Part shown: positions 1 to 6,231 of the stretch, piece by piece
Numbering within the stretch: the first letter of the stretch is position 1
Layout: each line of letters starts with the position of its first letter
The notes under the pieces: generated by a model
The model's database searches: none
The model's input: only the letters and a program-made list of their open reading frames with translations
What the model was told of the DNA's origin: nothing
Source: Verrucomicrobiia bacterium
GTDB lineage: Bacteria; Verrucomicrobiota; Verrucomicrobiia; CAIQCK01
Direction: 5' to 3'
Assembly: GCA_026417675.1 (NCBI GenBank)
Contig: JAOACV010000035.1
Coordinates: 3,099 to 10,832 of the forward strand
Length of the DNA stretch: 7,734 nucleotides
Program-made: the position numbers and the translations under genes

Positions 1-1071
1 CCCGAAGCTCTCGTAGGTGCCATCAGCCTTCCTGACAAGGCATTTCCAAGAGTCGTTAAATCCATCTTGCCGCGGATAATTCACCCGCCAAAGCGCGCGA
101 AAAGGCACTTTCCAATCCAGCAGGGTGTCCTTGATCGCGTTGAGGCTTCCGATCTTTTTCTCGTGCCAGATTCCGGGCGCCGCGAGGACCGCGACGCAGA
201 TGTTCGCGTCTTTCTCTTTGCCGTATTCGATCTCCATGCCGGAGATGACTCGGTGGCGCCCTGAATCCTCCGCGCACAACGTCACGCGCTGATCCGGTGA
301 TCGCCACACGCACATTAGAATCGCATTCCGATCCTCCAGAAGCTCCAGCATCACATGCTCGCTGGGGAAACGGACACGCGTCGCCGAAGCTCTTGAAGCG
401 CCGAGGACAAGGTCGCCGCCGAAGACATCCGGCAACACACCATACTTGCCTCGCGCTTCCAACATCATCTTTCGCGCGCCTACACCCGCCCGGGTTTCCA
501 CAAACGGCTTCCCTCGTTTGACAAGATAACCAACTGTCATGTCCTTTCCGCCTGCCGCGGCGAACTCGGCCTCCAGCAATGCATGGTCGTCCGTGTTCTT
601 GATCACTCTGCAGGACTTCACCTGAGGCGGCGAGGTCTCACGGCCCGATGCGGGAATCAGTTCTGCCGCTTTGACCGCTTTGTCGCCCATCCGGTAGTAA
701 CATTCCGCGCCGCGCGCGCCTTTCCGAAGGACCAGGAGGATGTGTTGGTTCATGGCGCAGGCATCTCCGGCGACCGCGGCGGACTCTCCTCGAACGCGCG
801 TCCAACTGCTTTTCGGCGCGATAGGGACGGCAGATGAAGTAGCATCTCCGGACTGGCCGGCATCCCAGATCGCCACGGCTTCCCCGGCGTGGGGGACATC
901 GCCCAGGTTGATGGAAACCGTGGCGACGGACGTGCGTTCGGTTTCAGGGACGTGAGCAGGTTCCGGCGCTTCAGGGGAATGTTTCCCGCACGAGACCAAG
1001 AAACAGCAGACAGCCAGGAGCGCAAGACGACCGCCGCGCTGAAGGCGCGGGAGATGGAAGAATTGGGTCAT
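1..1071 (-). CDS. Putative lipoprotein of unknown function, paralogue of the upstream gene (3' end cut off)
   Basis: An open frame of 357 codons runs from an ATG at 1071 to the window edge with no stop, so the C-terminal part is missing. The N-terminus has a basic, hydrophobic stretch ending in a lipobox L25-V26-S27-C28, which predicts a lipid-anchored exported protein; mature residues G29-K30 follow. The rest aligns by eye with the 614-aa protein encoded just upstream. Shared motifs in the same order are GAECYYRMG (121-129), PFVETRAG (189-196), VLPDVFGGDLVL (212-223), VRFPSEH (233-239), EDRNAI (246-251), LDWKVPFRALWR (318-329) and DSWKC (340-344). Cysteines 105, 123 and 344 are kept in both. 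The start is chosen for the lipobox; an AAGGTGA lies upstream but further than usual from the ATG. I do not recognise the family, and the sequence looks mostly beta-rich. It is probably co-transcribed with the upstream gene, 60 bp away. Confidence 0.85.
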   Translation of the reverse strand, partial: MTQFFHLPRLQRGGRLALLAVCCFLVSCGKHSPEAPEPAHVPETERTSVATVSINLGDVPHAGEAVAIWDAGQSGDATSSAVPIAPKSSWTRVRGESAAVAGDACAMNQHILLVLRKGARGAECYYRMGDKAVKAAELIPASGRETSPPQVKSCRVIKNTDDHALLEAEFAAAGGKDMTVGYLVKRGKPFVETRAGVGARKMMLEARGKYGVLPDVFGGDLVLGASRASATRVRFPSEHVMLELLEDRNAILMCVWRSPDQRVTLCAEDSGRHRVISGMEIEYGKEKDANICVAVLAAPGIWHEKKIGSLNAIKDTLLDWKVPFRALWRVNYPRQDGFNDSWKCLVRKADGTYESFG

Positions 1072-1102
1072 CTGTCTGAATCACTCACCTTCAATGGCTC
1101 GC

Positions 1103-1125
1103 AACCCGCCGCGAAAAGGCGGGTT
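1103..1125. terminator. Perfect 8-bp hairpin between the two paralogous genes
   Basis: AACCCGCC (1103-1110) and GGCGGGTT (1118-1125) are exact inverted repeats around a 7-nt loop. They lie between the TAG of the 614-aa gene and the ATG of the next gene. Read on the plus strand, the stem is followed by two more T residues; read on the minus strand, the sense of both genes, only the two T of the stem are present. It could be a weak terminator, an attenuator or an mRNA-stabilising stem that lowers expression of the second gene. It could also be a chance GC-rich palindrome. Confidence 0.45.
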
Positions 1126-1131
1126 TTGTCT

Positions 1132-2976
1132 CTAATCCGCCTCCGCGCTCTCATGTCCAAAGGCGCACTGAAGCACCTCCATCGTCCGCTGGCGCATCTC
1201 CCGCGCAAATTCGAAGGCCGCGTCATCCTGCGCTTCGGTCATTCGCATCCCGGCGCGCTGCCGCAGTTGCTTGGTGAACATCCGAAACTCGCCGATGGCG
1301 CTGTCCTGATTGCCTCCAATCGTGCGCGTTTCACGGCCCAGTTGCTTGATTCTTTCCAGCTTCTTCTCCCTATCCTCGTTGCTGTCAATTAGCTGGATGA
1401 CCTTGTCAATCAACACGCGTGCGGCTGCCGGAGTGCGCTCATCGAGTTTCCGACGCTCGTAAACCTTGGCGAACTGTGCGATGTGGTTTTCAAACTCATC
1501 CGCCAAGGCCGCCAGTTGCGGCTTTTCGGCCTTGGTCTTCGCCAGCCACGCGCGCGTTTTCCGGCCCCAATCGAGAAACTCATTCATCCGGCTGCGGATG
1601 CCAATCACGAAGTTGTTCATTTCCTCCAACCGGCCCAGAAGGAATGTCTTCTTCGTTTTCTCCTGGCCGGCGTCGAAAATCTTTTCGTATTCGCCGGTCA
1701 CAGTGCATGTGGGCGGCCATTTGTCGCGCTCGACGGACTGGATTCGCAGCGCGTTGCGCAACGACGCCTTCGAGGTGCCTTGCAGCGCCGCGTCGAGCGC
1801 GTTCAGCACGCCCAACGCGCCCGCCGGGCTGCCATCGAGCCTGCAAAACGGATAGAGGAGGGCACTGCGGTTGTCGTCGTATTGAATCTCCGGCCACGGC
1901 TCGAATTTCGTCTTGCGCAGGTAGCACGTGTCGCCCTCGATGCAAGGCGGATAGGCAAAGGTTCCTCCCGCCGAGGCCCAGCCCGTGCGCGCCTTTTTCA
2001 AGCTGAAACCGACGCCCTCGAATTCGCCCTTCGCATTGCGAATGGGACACTTCCAGGAATCGGTCAGACCGTCGGTGCGGCGAAGGTCGGCGCGCCATTG
2101 GGCGCGGAAGGGCGCTTTCCAGTCCAGCTTGGCGTCCTTTACCGGATGAAGTTCGCCCTGCCGTTGCTCGTGCCAGATGTTCGGCGCGGCCAGCACCGCC
2201 ACCCACACCGCTGGCTGGTGCGCTTGGGGATAGGTCACCTCAGCCACGTGGATCGTCTTGGCGTCGCCGGAACCGCCGATGTGGAGCCTGACCCGCTGCT
2301 GCGACGACAGCCACACAGGCATGACGATGGCGTTACGGTCTTCCTGCAACTGCAACAGCATATGTTCGCTTGGGAATCGCACTTGCGGGGTTTGCGCGTC
2401 CGCGGCACTGAGGACCAGATCGCCGGCGAAGGGGTCGGGCAGCACCACGTGCCGCGCGGGCGCCTCGACCAGCAGCGCGCACGTTTCATCGCCGGCTTGC
2501 GTCTCGACGATCGGCACGCCCATCTTCAAGGTGTATCGTGTCGTAAGTTTCCCGCCCGATGCCAAAGTTGCAGTCGCCTCAATCGTCACGCGCTGCGGCA
2601 TGTTCTCTATCAGTTTGAACATGTGAGCCGAGTTGGCCTTTCCAGCGTTTCTGCTCGTCGGAATAAGCGTGGGTCCCTTGACCATCTGGCTGCCGAGACG
2701 GTAGTAGCATTCGGCTCCTTGGGCGCTTCTTCGCAACACGAGGGCAATGTGGTTGTTGACCGCGCACACGTCGCCTTTCCAATCATGCTCAAGCTGGCCG
2801 GCAGTGATTGGCCTCCAGCCGGATGGACGGCTTACGGCGTCGCTTGCCAAAACCGTGGGAGAGGTGACCATTGTATCGAAGATCCGAACTTCCTGTGGAG
2901 CGGCCGTCTCACACAAGCAGAAGCGCGTCGTCGCCAATGCGATGACGCCGAGTCCAAGCACGCGCGCAGTTTTCAT
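1132..2976 (-). CDS. Exported protein of unknown function (614 aa), paralogue of the adjacent lipoprotein
   Basis: The frame opens with MKTARVLGLGVIALA, a typical signal-peptide start, with cysteines at 20 and 22 but no clean lipobox; it could be cut by signal peptidase I or be an atypical lipoprotein. GGAAG lies 7 nt before the ATG and supports the start. Residues about 50-325 match the neighbouring lipoprotein: GAECYYRLG (87-95), PIVETQAG (155-162), VLPDPFAGDLVL (178-189), VRFPSEH (199-205), LDWKAPFRAQWR (284-295) and DSWKC (306-310). The middle (330-440) is aromatic and cysteine-rich (Cys345, 351, 378, 424). The last 170 residues are charged and probably helical, perhaps a coiled coil, and end with a TAG stop. 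I cannot assign a function. Location outside the cytoplasm is an inference from the signal peptide. Very long open frames on the opposite strand are composition shadows. Confidence 0.88.
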   Translation of the reverse strand: MKTARVLGLGVIALATTRFCLCETAAPQEVRIFDTMVTSPTVLASDAVSRPSGWRPITAGQLEHDWKGDVCAVNNHIALVLRRSAQGAECYYRLGSQMVKGPTLIPTSRNAGKANSAHMFKLIENMPQRVTIEATATLASGGKLTTRYTLKMGVPIVETQAGDETCALLVEAPARHVVLPDPFAGDLVLSAADAQTPQVRFPSEHMLLQLQEDRNAIVMPVWLSSQQRVRLHIGGSGDAKTIHVAEVTYPQAHQPAVWVAVLAAPNIWHEQRQGELHPVKDAKLDWKAPFRAQWRADLRRTDGLTDSWKCPIRNAKGEFEGVGFSLKKARTGWASAGGTFAYPPCIEGDTCYLRKTKFEPWPEIQYDDNRSALLYPFCRLDGSPAGALGVLNALDAALQGTSKASLRNALRIQSVERDKWPPTCTVTGEYEKIFDAGQEKTKKTFLLGRLEEMNNFVIGIRSRMNEFLDWGRKTRAWLAKTKAEKPQLAALADEFENHIAQFAKVYERRKLDERTPAAARVLIDKVIQLIDSNEDREKKLERIKQLGRETRTIGGNQDSAIGEFRMFTKQLRQRAGMRMTEAQDDAAFEFAREMRQRTMEVLQCAFGHESAEAD

Positions 2977-2983
2977 AAAGATG

Positions 2984-2988
2984 CTTCC
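2984..2988 (-). promoter_or_regulatory. Shine-Dalgarno of the 614-aa gene
   Basis: GGAAG on the minus strand lies 7 nt before the ATG at 2976. It decides the start, and no in-frame alternative with a better site was seen. Confidence 0.5.
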
Positions 2989-3013
2989 AGACTAACGATA
3001 CGCCGACACTCCT

Positions 3014-3039
3014 GCAATCAGATTGGTTTTGCTGATTGC
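3014..3039. promoter_or_regulatory. Inverted repeat in the divergent intergenic region, possible operator or hairpin
   Basis: GCAATCAG (3014-3021) and CTGATTGC (3032-3039) form an exact 8-bp inverted repeat with a 10-nt spacer. It lies in the 153-bp gap between the divergent starts at 2976 (minus) and 3130 (plus), 38 bp before the minus-strand gene. The arm spacing fits either a dimeric regulator site or an RNA stem in the 5' leader of the 614-aa gene. No convincing sigma-70 promoter was found in the same gap for either direction. Confidence 0.35.
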
Positions 3040-3129
3040 GCCCGCGCTCAGGTTGTCCGGATGAATGTTTGGCCTTGCGATTCCATCTCAAATCACTCAT
3101 CAGTCATGGGTCGTCACGCAACACGCACT

Positions 3130-3891
3130 ATGAAACTTGGACTCGTCACCTACAACCTGGCGCCCAAATGGGATCTCGCCACCCTCATCAAGAACTGCAA
3201 GGCCACCGGCTTCGAGGGCGTGGAGTTTCGCACCACCCATGCCCACGGCGTTGAGCCGACGCTGTCGCCCGACCAGCGCAAAGAGGTCAAGAAACGCTGC
3301 GCGGACGGCGGCCTGACCATCTGGGGTCTCGGCAGTGTCTGCGAATTCCACTCGCCCGACCCCGCGGTCGTTCGCAAAAACATCGAGACCTGCGCCGAGT
3401 TCGTCAAACTCGCCGCCGACATCGGCGCGCGCGGCGTCAAGGTCCGCCCCAATGCCATCCCCAAAGAGGTCCCCGTCCACAAGACGCTGGAGCAAATCGG
3501 CAAGGCGCTGGTTGAGTGCGGCAAAGCGGGCGCGGCCAACGGCGTGGAAATCTGGCTGGAAGGCCACGGCAGGGACAGCCAGCACCCGCCGCACATCCGC
3601 GAAATGATGGACCTGTGCCGGCATCCCGCCGTCGGCGTCTGCTGGAACTCCAACAAGCCCGACATCGTCAACGGCTCGGTGAAGGAATACTTTCAGTTGC
3701 TCGCCAAGGACATCAAGAGCTGCCACATCAACGAACTCTGCTCCAGCGACTACCCGTGGCGCGAACTCTTCGCGCTGCTCAAGAGCATCCATTATGACCG
3801 TTTCACGTTGGCCGAAATCCCCGAAACGACCGACCCGATCCGCGTGATGAAGTATTACCGGGCGCTCTGGCTGGAACTCCAGCGGCCGTGA
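3130..3891 (+). CDS. Sugar phosphate isomerase/epimerase-like TIM-barrel protein
   Basis: This 253-aa protein belongs to the xylose isomerase-like / AP endonuclease family 2 TIM-barrel superfamily, whose members isomerise or epimerise sugars and sugar derivatives with a bound divalent metal. It opens with a first strand (MKLGLVTYNL), then GFEGVEFR (27-34) as the second beta/alpha unit. Likely metal-site positions are E32, E144 with H146 (IWLEGHG), H199 (CHINEL) and E229 (LAEIPE). The segment CWNSNKPD (171-178) stands where many relatives have an Asp ligand. DYPWRELF (207-214) and DPIRVMKYYRALW (235-247) resemble a subgroup I recall from Verrucomicrobia and Planctomycetes. No signal peptide is seen, so it is probably cytoplasmic. 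The length is usual for the family. The start at 3130 is chosen because the first strand begins there; an in-frame ATG at 3106 would add eight unhelpful residues, and neither has a clear Shine-Dalgarno. The substrate cannot be named. Confidence 0.9.
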   Translation: MKLGLVTYNLAPKWDLATLIKNCKATGFEGVEFRTTHAHGVEPTLSPDQRKEVKKRCADGGLTIWGLGSVCEFHSPDPAVVRKNIETCAEFVKLAADIGARGVKVRPNAIPKEVPVHKTLEQIGKALVECGKAGAANGVEIWLEGHGRDSQHPPHIREMMDLCRHPAVGVCWNSNKPDIVNGSVKEYFQLLAKDIKSCHINELCSSDYPWRELFALLKSIHYDRFTLAEIPETTDPIRVMKYYRALWLELQRP

Positions 3892-4023
3892 GCAAGGCGC
3901 CGGCGGTGGCGATCTGAGGCGGACTGCAGAAAATCGTTGTTGGATGCGGGAACCGGATGGAAGGCGAGGCCAAAGCGCCGGCGATGGACCTTCCAAGCGG
4001 AGCGGCTCAGAGGTGCTCGGATT
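3892..4023. other. Convergent intergenic spacer with a short imperfect direct repeat
   Basis: This lies between the 3' ends of the isomerase-like gene (plus) and the DUF2283-like gene (minus). A 16-nt segment at 3894-3909 recurs at 3972-3987 with two mismatches. TGGAAGG (3958-3964) pairs with CCTTCCA (3989-3995) across a 24-nt loop. No T-tailed hairpin of the intrinsic terminator type was found for either gene, and no small open frame looks coding. Confidence 0.35.
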
Positions 4024-4317
4024 CTACTTGCCGTAGGGTTTGCCGGGTTTTTCCCGGACGACTGCCAAGGGAAAATCCTTGTCCGCCAGTTCCATCTCGC
4101 TCCGCTGGCCGCCGGCTTCGTTGACGACCACCAACTTGCCGCCGTCCTCGGCGCGCAACTGTTCGTTGGCGTTCAACAATTCGATGCCATAGACAGTCCC
4201 GTCGGGCGCCACATCCACGTTCAACTCTTCGCTGACCCGGATGGTCTCCACCCCGGCGACCTTTTCGTGCAATCGCAAGTAGGCCACGTTATAGCGCGGA
4301 TCGTAAGTCAATTTCAT
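4024..4317 (-). CDS. DUF2283-like small protein, possible antitoxin-like partner
   Basis: This 97-aa protein begins MKLTYDPRYNVAYLRL and has LNVDVAPDGTVYGIELLNA at 32-50. That is the strand-strand-'N-D-x-x-G-x-x-x-GIEIL' pattern of DUF2283, a small family of unknown function usually about 65 residues long. Here about 45 extra C-terminal residues, rich in charged residues and ending PGKPYGK, extend the domain. AAGGAAA sits just before the ATG. It is the last gene of a run with the DUF4258-like gene (18 bp upstream) and the restriction enzyme gene. From memory, DUF2283 genes are often found next to DUF4258 genes and the pair has been suspected of being toxin-antitoxin-like; I could not check this here. 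A small regulatory or binding role in the cytoplasm is an inference. Confidence 0.85.
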   Translation of the reverse strand: MKLTYDPRYNVAYLRLHEKVAGVETIRVSEELNVDVAPDGTVYGIELLNANEQLRAEDGGKLVVVNEAGGQRSEMELADKDFPLAVVREKPGKPYGK

Positions 4318-4335
4318 CGTCCGTTTCCTTTTGTG

Positions 4336-4587
4336 TCAAAAATACCTGACAACCACCGTAATCACCAGCCAACTGTTCTCCTCCGCAATGGCGATCGCCT
4401 CCACTTGCTTTGTGTGGTAACGCCGCCCGCGCCACTCCCAGTCCGAAGCGAAATTGCGGCGAAACCCGCTGCGGCCAAACTTGGCCGGAAACTGCTCGCC
4501 AGCTTCCACTGTTGCGATGACCTCCGCCTCCGTCGCTCCGCGCTCTTCCATCCGCTCGCGCGCGTGAGGATGAATCTGCACGCTCAC
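4336..4587 (-). CDS. DUF4258-like small protein, translationally coupled to the restriction enzyme gene
   Basis: This 83-aa protein starts with GTG and reads VSVQIHPHARERMEERG at 1-17, then EAEVIATVEAGE (20-31), a central WRGRRYHTK (52-60) and a C-terminal VITVVVRYF (75-83). The HA-x-x-R-M-x-x-R-G opening and the closing 'iiTv' strand are the pattern of DUF4258, a family of unknown function. GGAGGA lies 7 nt before the GTG, much better than any upstream in-frame ATG, one of which would add 42 residues inside the preceding gene. The GTG overlaps the TGA of the restriction-modification gene in the 4-bp string GTGA, so the two are probably coupled in translation. The conserved His and Arg residues would suit an RNase-like toxin, but that is speculation. 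Confidence 0.82.
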   Translation of the reverse strand: MSVQIHPHARERMEERGATEAEVIATVEAGEQFPAKFGRSGFRRNFASDWEWRGRRYHTKQVEAIAIAEENSWLVITVVVRYF

Positions 4588-6203
4588 AACGCTTTCCTCC
4601 GTGCTTTCTTCGGTTTTGCCGTCGCCGCCAGCGGCGCGGTGAGCCGCTCGTAGAGCGCAAAGAGAAACTCCACCCGCTGCCGGTCGCTCGCGAACGGCTC
4701 CGGGCAGTAGCAACGCTCCACGGCGCGGTCGAGCCGTTCGTGGGCCGTCCGCAATGCCGGCGGCATCGCCAGCGGATCGTAGAGATCCGCCAGCGTCGCG
4801 TTCGGAAACGCCGCCCGCGCGTCCAACACCGCCTGCGCCGCCGCCTCCACCGCCTCGCGCTGGCGGTCAGACACTGTCGTCGGCCAAGGGAAGTTGTTAT
4901 AGACCAGTTTAGCCGAGTAGCGGTAATCCGACTTCAACCGTCCGCAGACCTGCCGGACCCAAGCCATGTGCATGGAGGAGGAAAGGAGGCCGAAGTGAAA
5001 GCGCGTGGCGTGCGGAAAGACAAAAACCAGATCACTGACCAGCGTTCGCGGCGGAATGAAGCCCATCGGAATGTAGCGGCGACGCTCGGAAGAGACTTTG
5101 GGGATGAGCAGGAAGTTGGACTTCGGCATATTCTCGACGTGAAAGCGGGTGGGCGTCTCGGCCAGCTTGCGCGTCGGCGCGCTTTTGCTGGCGAGGCGGA
5201 ACCTGCGCACCGCCTCGACACGCTTCATCGCCTCCGGCATCTGGCGGAGCTTCTCCGGCGGACAATCGCCGAGCCAAAGGCACCATCGCTCGATGCCATT
5301 GATGAATTCGTCCGAGCCAAGCCAGCGGCGGAAGAACTCGCGCGCCTGCGGCTCCCGTTTCAGGAACTCGGCCTTCTCCTCCGGCGTGAACAAGTAGTTG
5401 CCGTCATCAATCGGCTTGTTGCCGATGCCGATCTCCGGCACGTCGCAAAGCGGCGTCTGCCGGTTGTGGATGGCTCGGTCGGGGCCTTCGACGAGATACG
5501 GGCTGATATTGCGAACGCGTGTCACCGTGACGGTTTCTGATCTGGCAGGGACAGACCGCTGGGTGGTCGGTTGCGGCGCGCCCAGCGGTCGCGCCCTACC
5601 GTCTTCCGCTTCATAGTCGTAGATGCGCTTGTTGTCGGTGTCGAAGTTGGCGAATCCGATGATGACGACGTGGACGTGGGCTTTGCCGCGCGCCTCGCTC
5701 TCCCACGCGAACGTGCGATGGCCGAAGTGAATCTTGACGCCGTGAAGCTGGAAGAGCGCGTTCCAGAGGATGCCCGCTTGCTCGCCTTGGGTAATCGAGT
5801 TGGTGGAGACGAAGCCGACGACGATGGGAGTGCCCTTGATGTAGTCCGCCGCTTTGAAATACCAGCCGGTGACGTAATCGAGGAGACCGCTGTCTTTCAC
5901 ACCGCCCGCGACGGCATTCATGTCGGCGCGTTGCTCATCGGTCTGGAATTTGCCTCCGACAAACGGCGGGTTGCCGAGGACGAAGCTGCAACGCTGGGGC
6001 GGCAAGATGGTTTTCCAGTCGAGCCGCAGGGCGTTGCCGCAGACGATGGTGGGTGACTTCTTCAGCGGCAGGCGCTGGTAACGCTGGCCAAAGGCTTCGG
6101 TGACGCGGAGGTTCATCTGGTGGTCCATCAGCCACAGCGCCACCTCCGCGATCCGGGCGGGCCATTCAAGGATTTCGATGCCATAAAACTGGTCCACGTC
6201 CAC
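4584..6203 (-). CDS. MmeI-like Type IIG restriction-modification enzyme, C-terminal part (methyltransferase, TRD), separated by a frameshift
   Basis: This 539-aa frame carries the second half of an MmeI-like single-chain restriction enzyme and adenine-N6 methyltransferase. QFYGIEI (5-11) is the motif II region and LGNPPFVGGKF (76-86) contains catalytic motif IV, NPPF. Residues about 230-275 (RNISPYLVEGP, IGIGNKPIDDGNY) and 360-440 (KSNFLLIPKVSSERRRYIPMG, YSAKLVYNNFPWP) look like the target recognition domain, and the last 90 residues are the C-terminal helical region. Homology-like sequence continues upstream of the GTG at 6203 to about 6260 (ELFGTQHEFSLDEINRLSQ), where the frame runs into a stop. 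The GTG has no Shine-Dalgarno, so it is probably not a true start; this part belongs to the 6232-7473 gene. Residues about 203-222 are encoded by an inserted palindrome. The stop TGA overlaps the next gene. Confidence 0.85.
   Translation of the reverse strand: MDVDQFYGIEILEWPARIAEVALWLMDHQMNLRVTEAFGQRYQRLPLKKSPTIVCGNALRLDWKTILPPQRCSFVLGNPPFVGGKFQTDEQRADMNAVAGGVKDSGLLDYVTGWYFKAADYIKGTPIVVGFVSTNSITQGEQAGILWNALFQLHGVKIHFGHRTFAWESEARGKAHVHVVIIGFANFDTDNKRIYDYEAEDGRARPLGAPQPTTQRSVPARSETVTVTRVRNISPYLVEGPDRAIHNRQTPLCDVPEIGIGNKPIDDGNYLFTPEEKAEFLKREPQAREFFRRWLGSDEFINGIERWCLWLGDCPPEKLRQMPEAMKRVEAVRRFRLASKSAPTRKLAETPTRFHVENMPKSNFLLIPKVSSERRRYIPMGFIPPRTLVSDLVFVFPHATRFHFGLLSSSMHMAWVRQVCGRLKSDYRYSAKLVYNNFPWPTTVSDRQREAVEAAAQAVLDARAAFPNATLADLYDPLAMPPALRTAHERLDRAVERCYCPEPFASDRQRVEFLFALYERLTAPLAATAKPKKARRKAL
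4595..4600 (-). promoter_or_regulatory. Strong Shine-Dalgarno that sets the GTG start of the DUF4258-like gene
   Basis: GGAGGA on the minus strand, 7 nt before the GTG at 4587, lies inside the last codons of the restriction-modification gene. It is the best ribosome binding site seen in the window and supports the 83-aa form of the protein. Confidence 0.65.
5544..5600. repeat. 57-bp REP-like imperfect palindrome inserted in frame in the methyltransferase gene
   Basis: The arms are GGCAGGG (5544-5550) with CCCTACC (5594-5600), 6 of 7 paired, and GACCGCTGGG (5554-5563) with CCCAGCGGTC (5581-5590), 10 of 10 paired. A 3-nt bulge lies on each side and the loop is 17 nt. The total length is 57 bp, exactly 19 codons. 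The encoded stretch (GRARPLGAPQPTTQRSVPA) is low in hydrophobic residues, rich in Pro and Arg, and falls between IYDYE and VRNISPYL. As I recall the family, only a handful of residues separate these two motifs in other MmeI-like proteins. A mobile palindromic repeat that settled in a surface loop would explain this. No second copy was seen in the window. Confidence 0.6.
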
Positions 6204-6231
6204 TTGCGAGAGGCGGTTGATCTCGTCGAGG

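Noticed and set aside
3106..3129. An upstream in-frame ATG for the isomerase-like gene.
   Set aside because: The extra eight residues (MGRHATRT) precede the natural first beta strand, and there is no Shine-Dalgarno, so the start at 3130 is preferred.
1483..3891. An 802-codon plus-strand open frame that reads through the antisense of the 614-aa gene and into the isomerase-like gene.
   Set aside because: Only the last 253 codons look like a protein family. The rest is low-complexity, Arg-, Ala- and His-rich sequence antisense to a well-supported gene with a signal peptide and a paralogue. It is open because of the GC-rich third positions of the opposite gene.
3100..3996. A 298-codon minus-strand frame antisense to the isomerase-like gene.
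   Set aside because: The plus strand encodes a clear TIM-barrel protein; the antisense product has no motif and no good start.
4588..4713. An upstream ATG that would extend the DUF4258-like protein by 42 residues.
   Set aside because: The extension overlaps the methyltransferase C-terminus in another frame and has no family resemblance. The GTG with GGAGGA before it fits the domain start.
4740..5540. A 266-codon plus-strand frame antisense to the methyltransferase C-terminal part.
   Set aside because: It is Arg-rich without motifs and antisense to the conserved recognition domain sequence.
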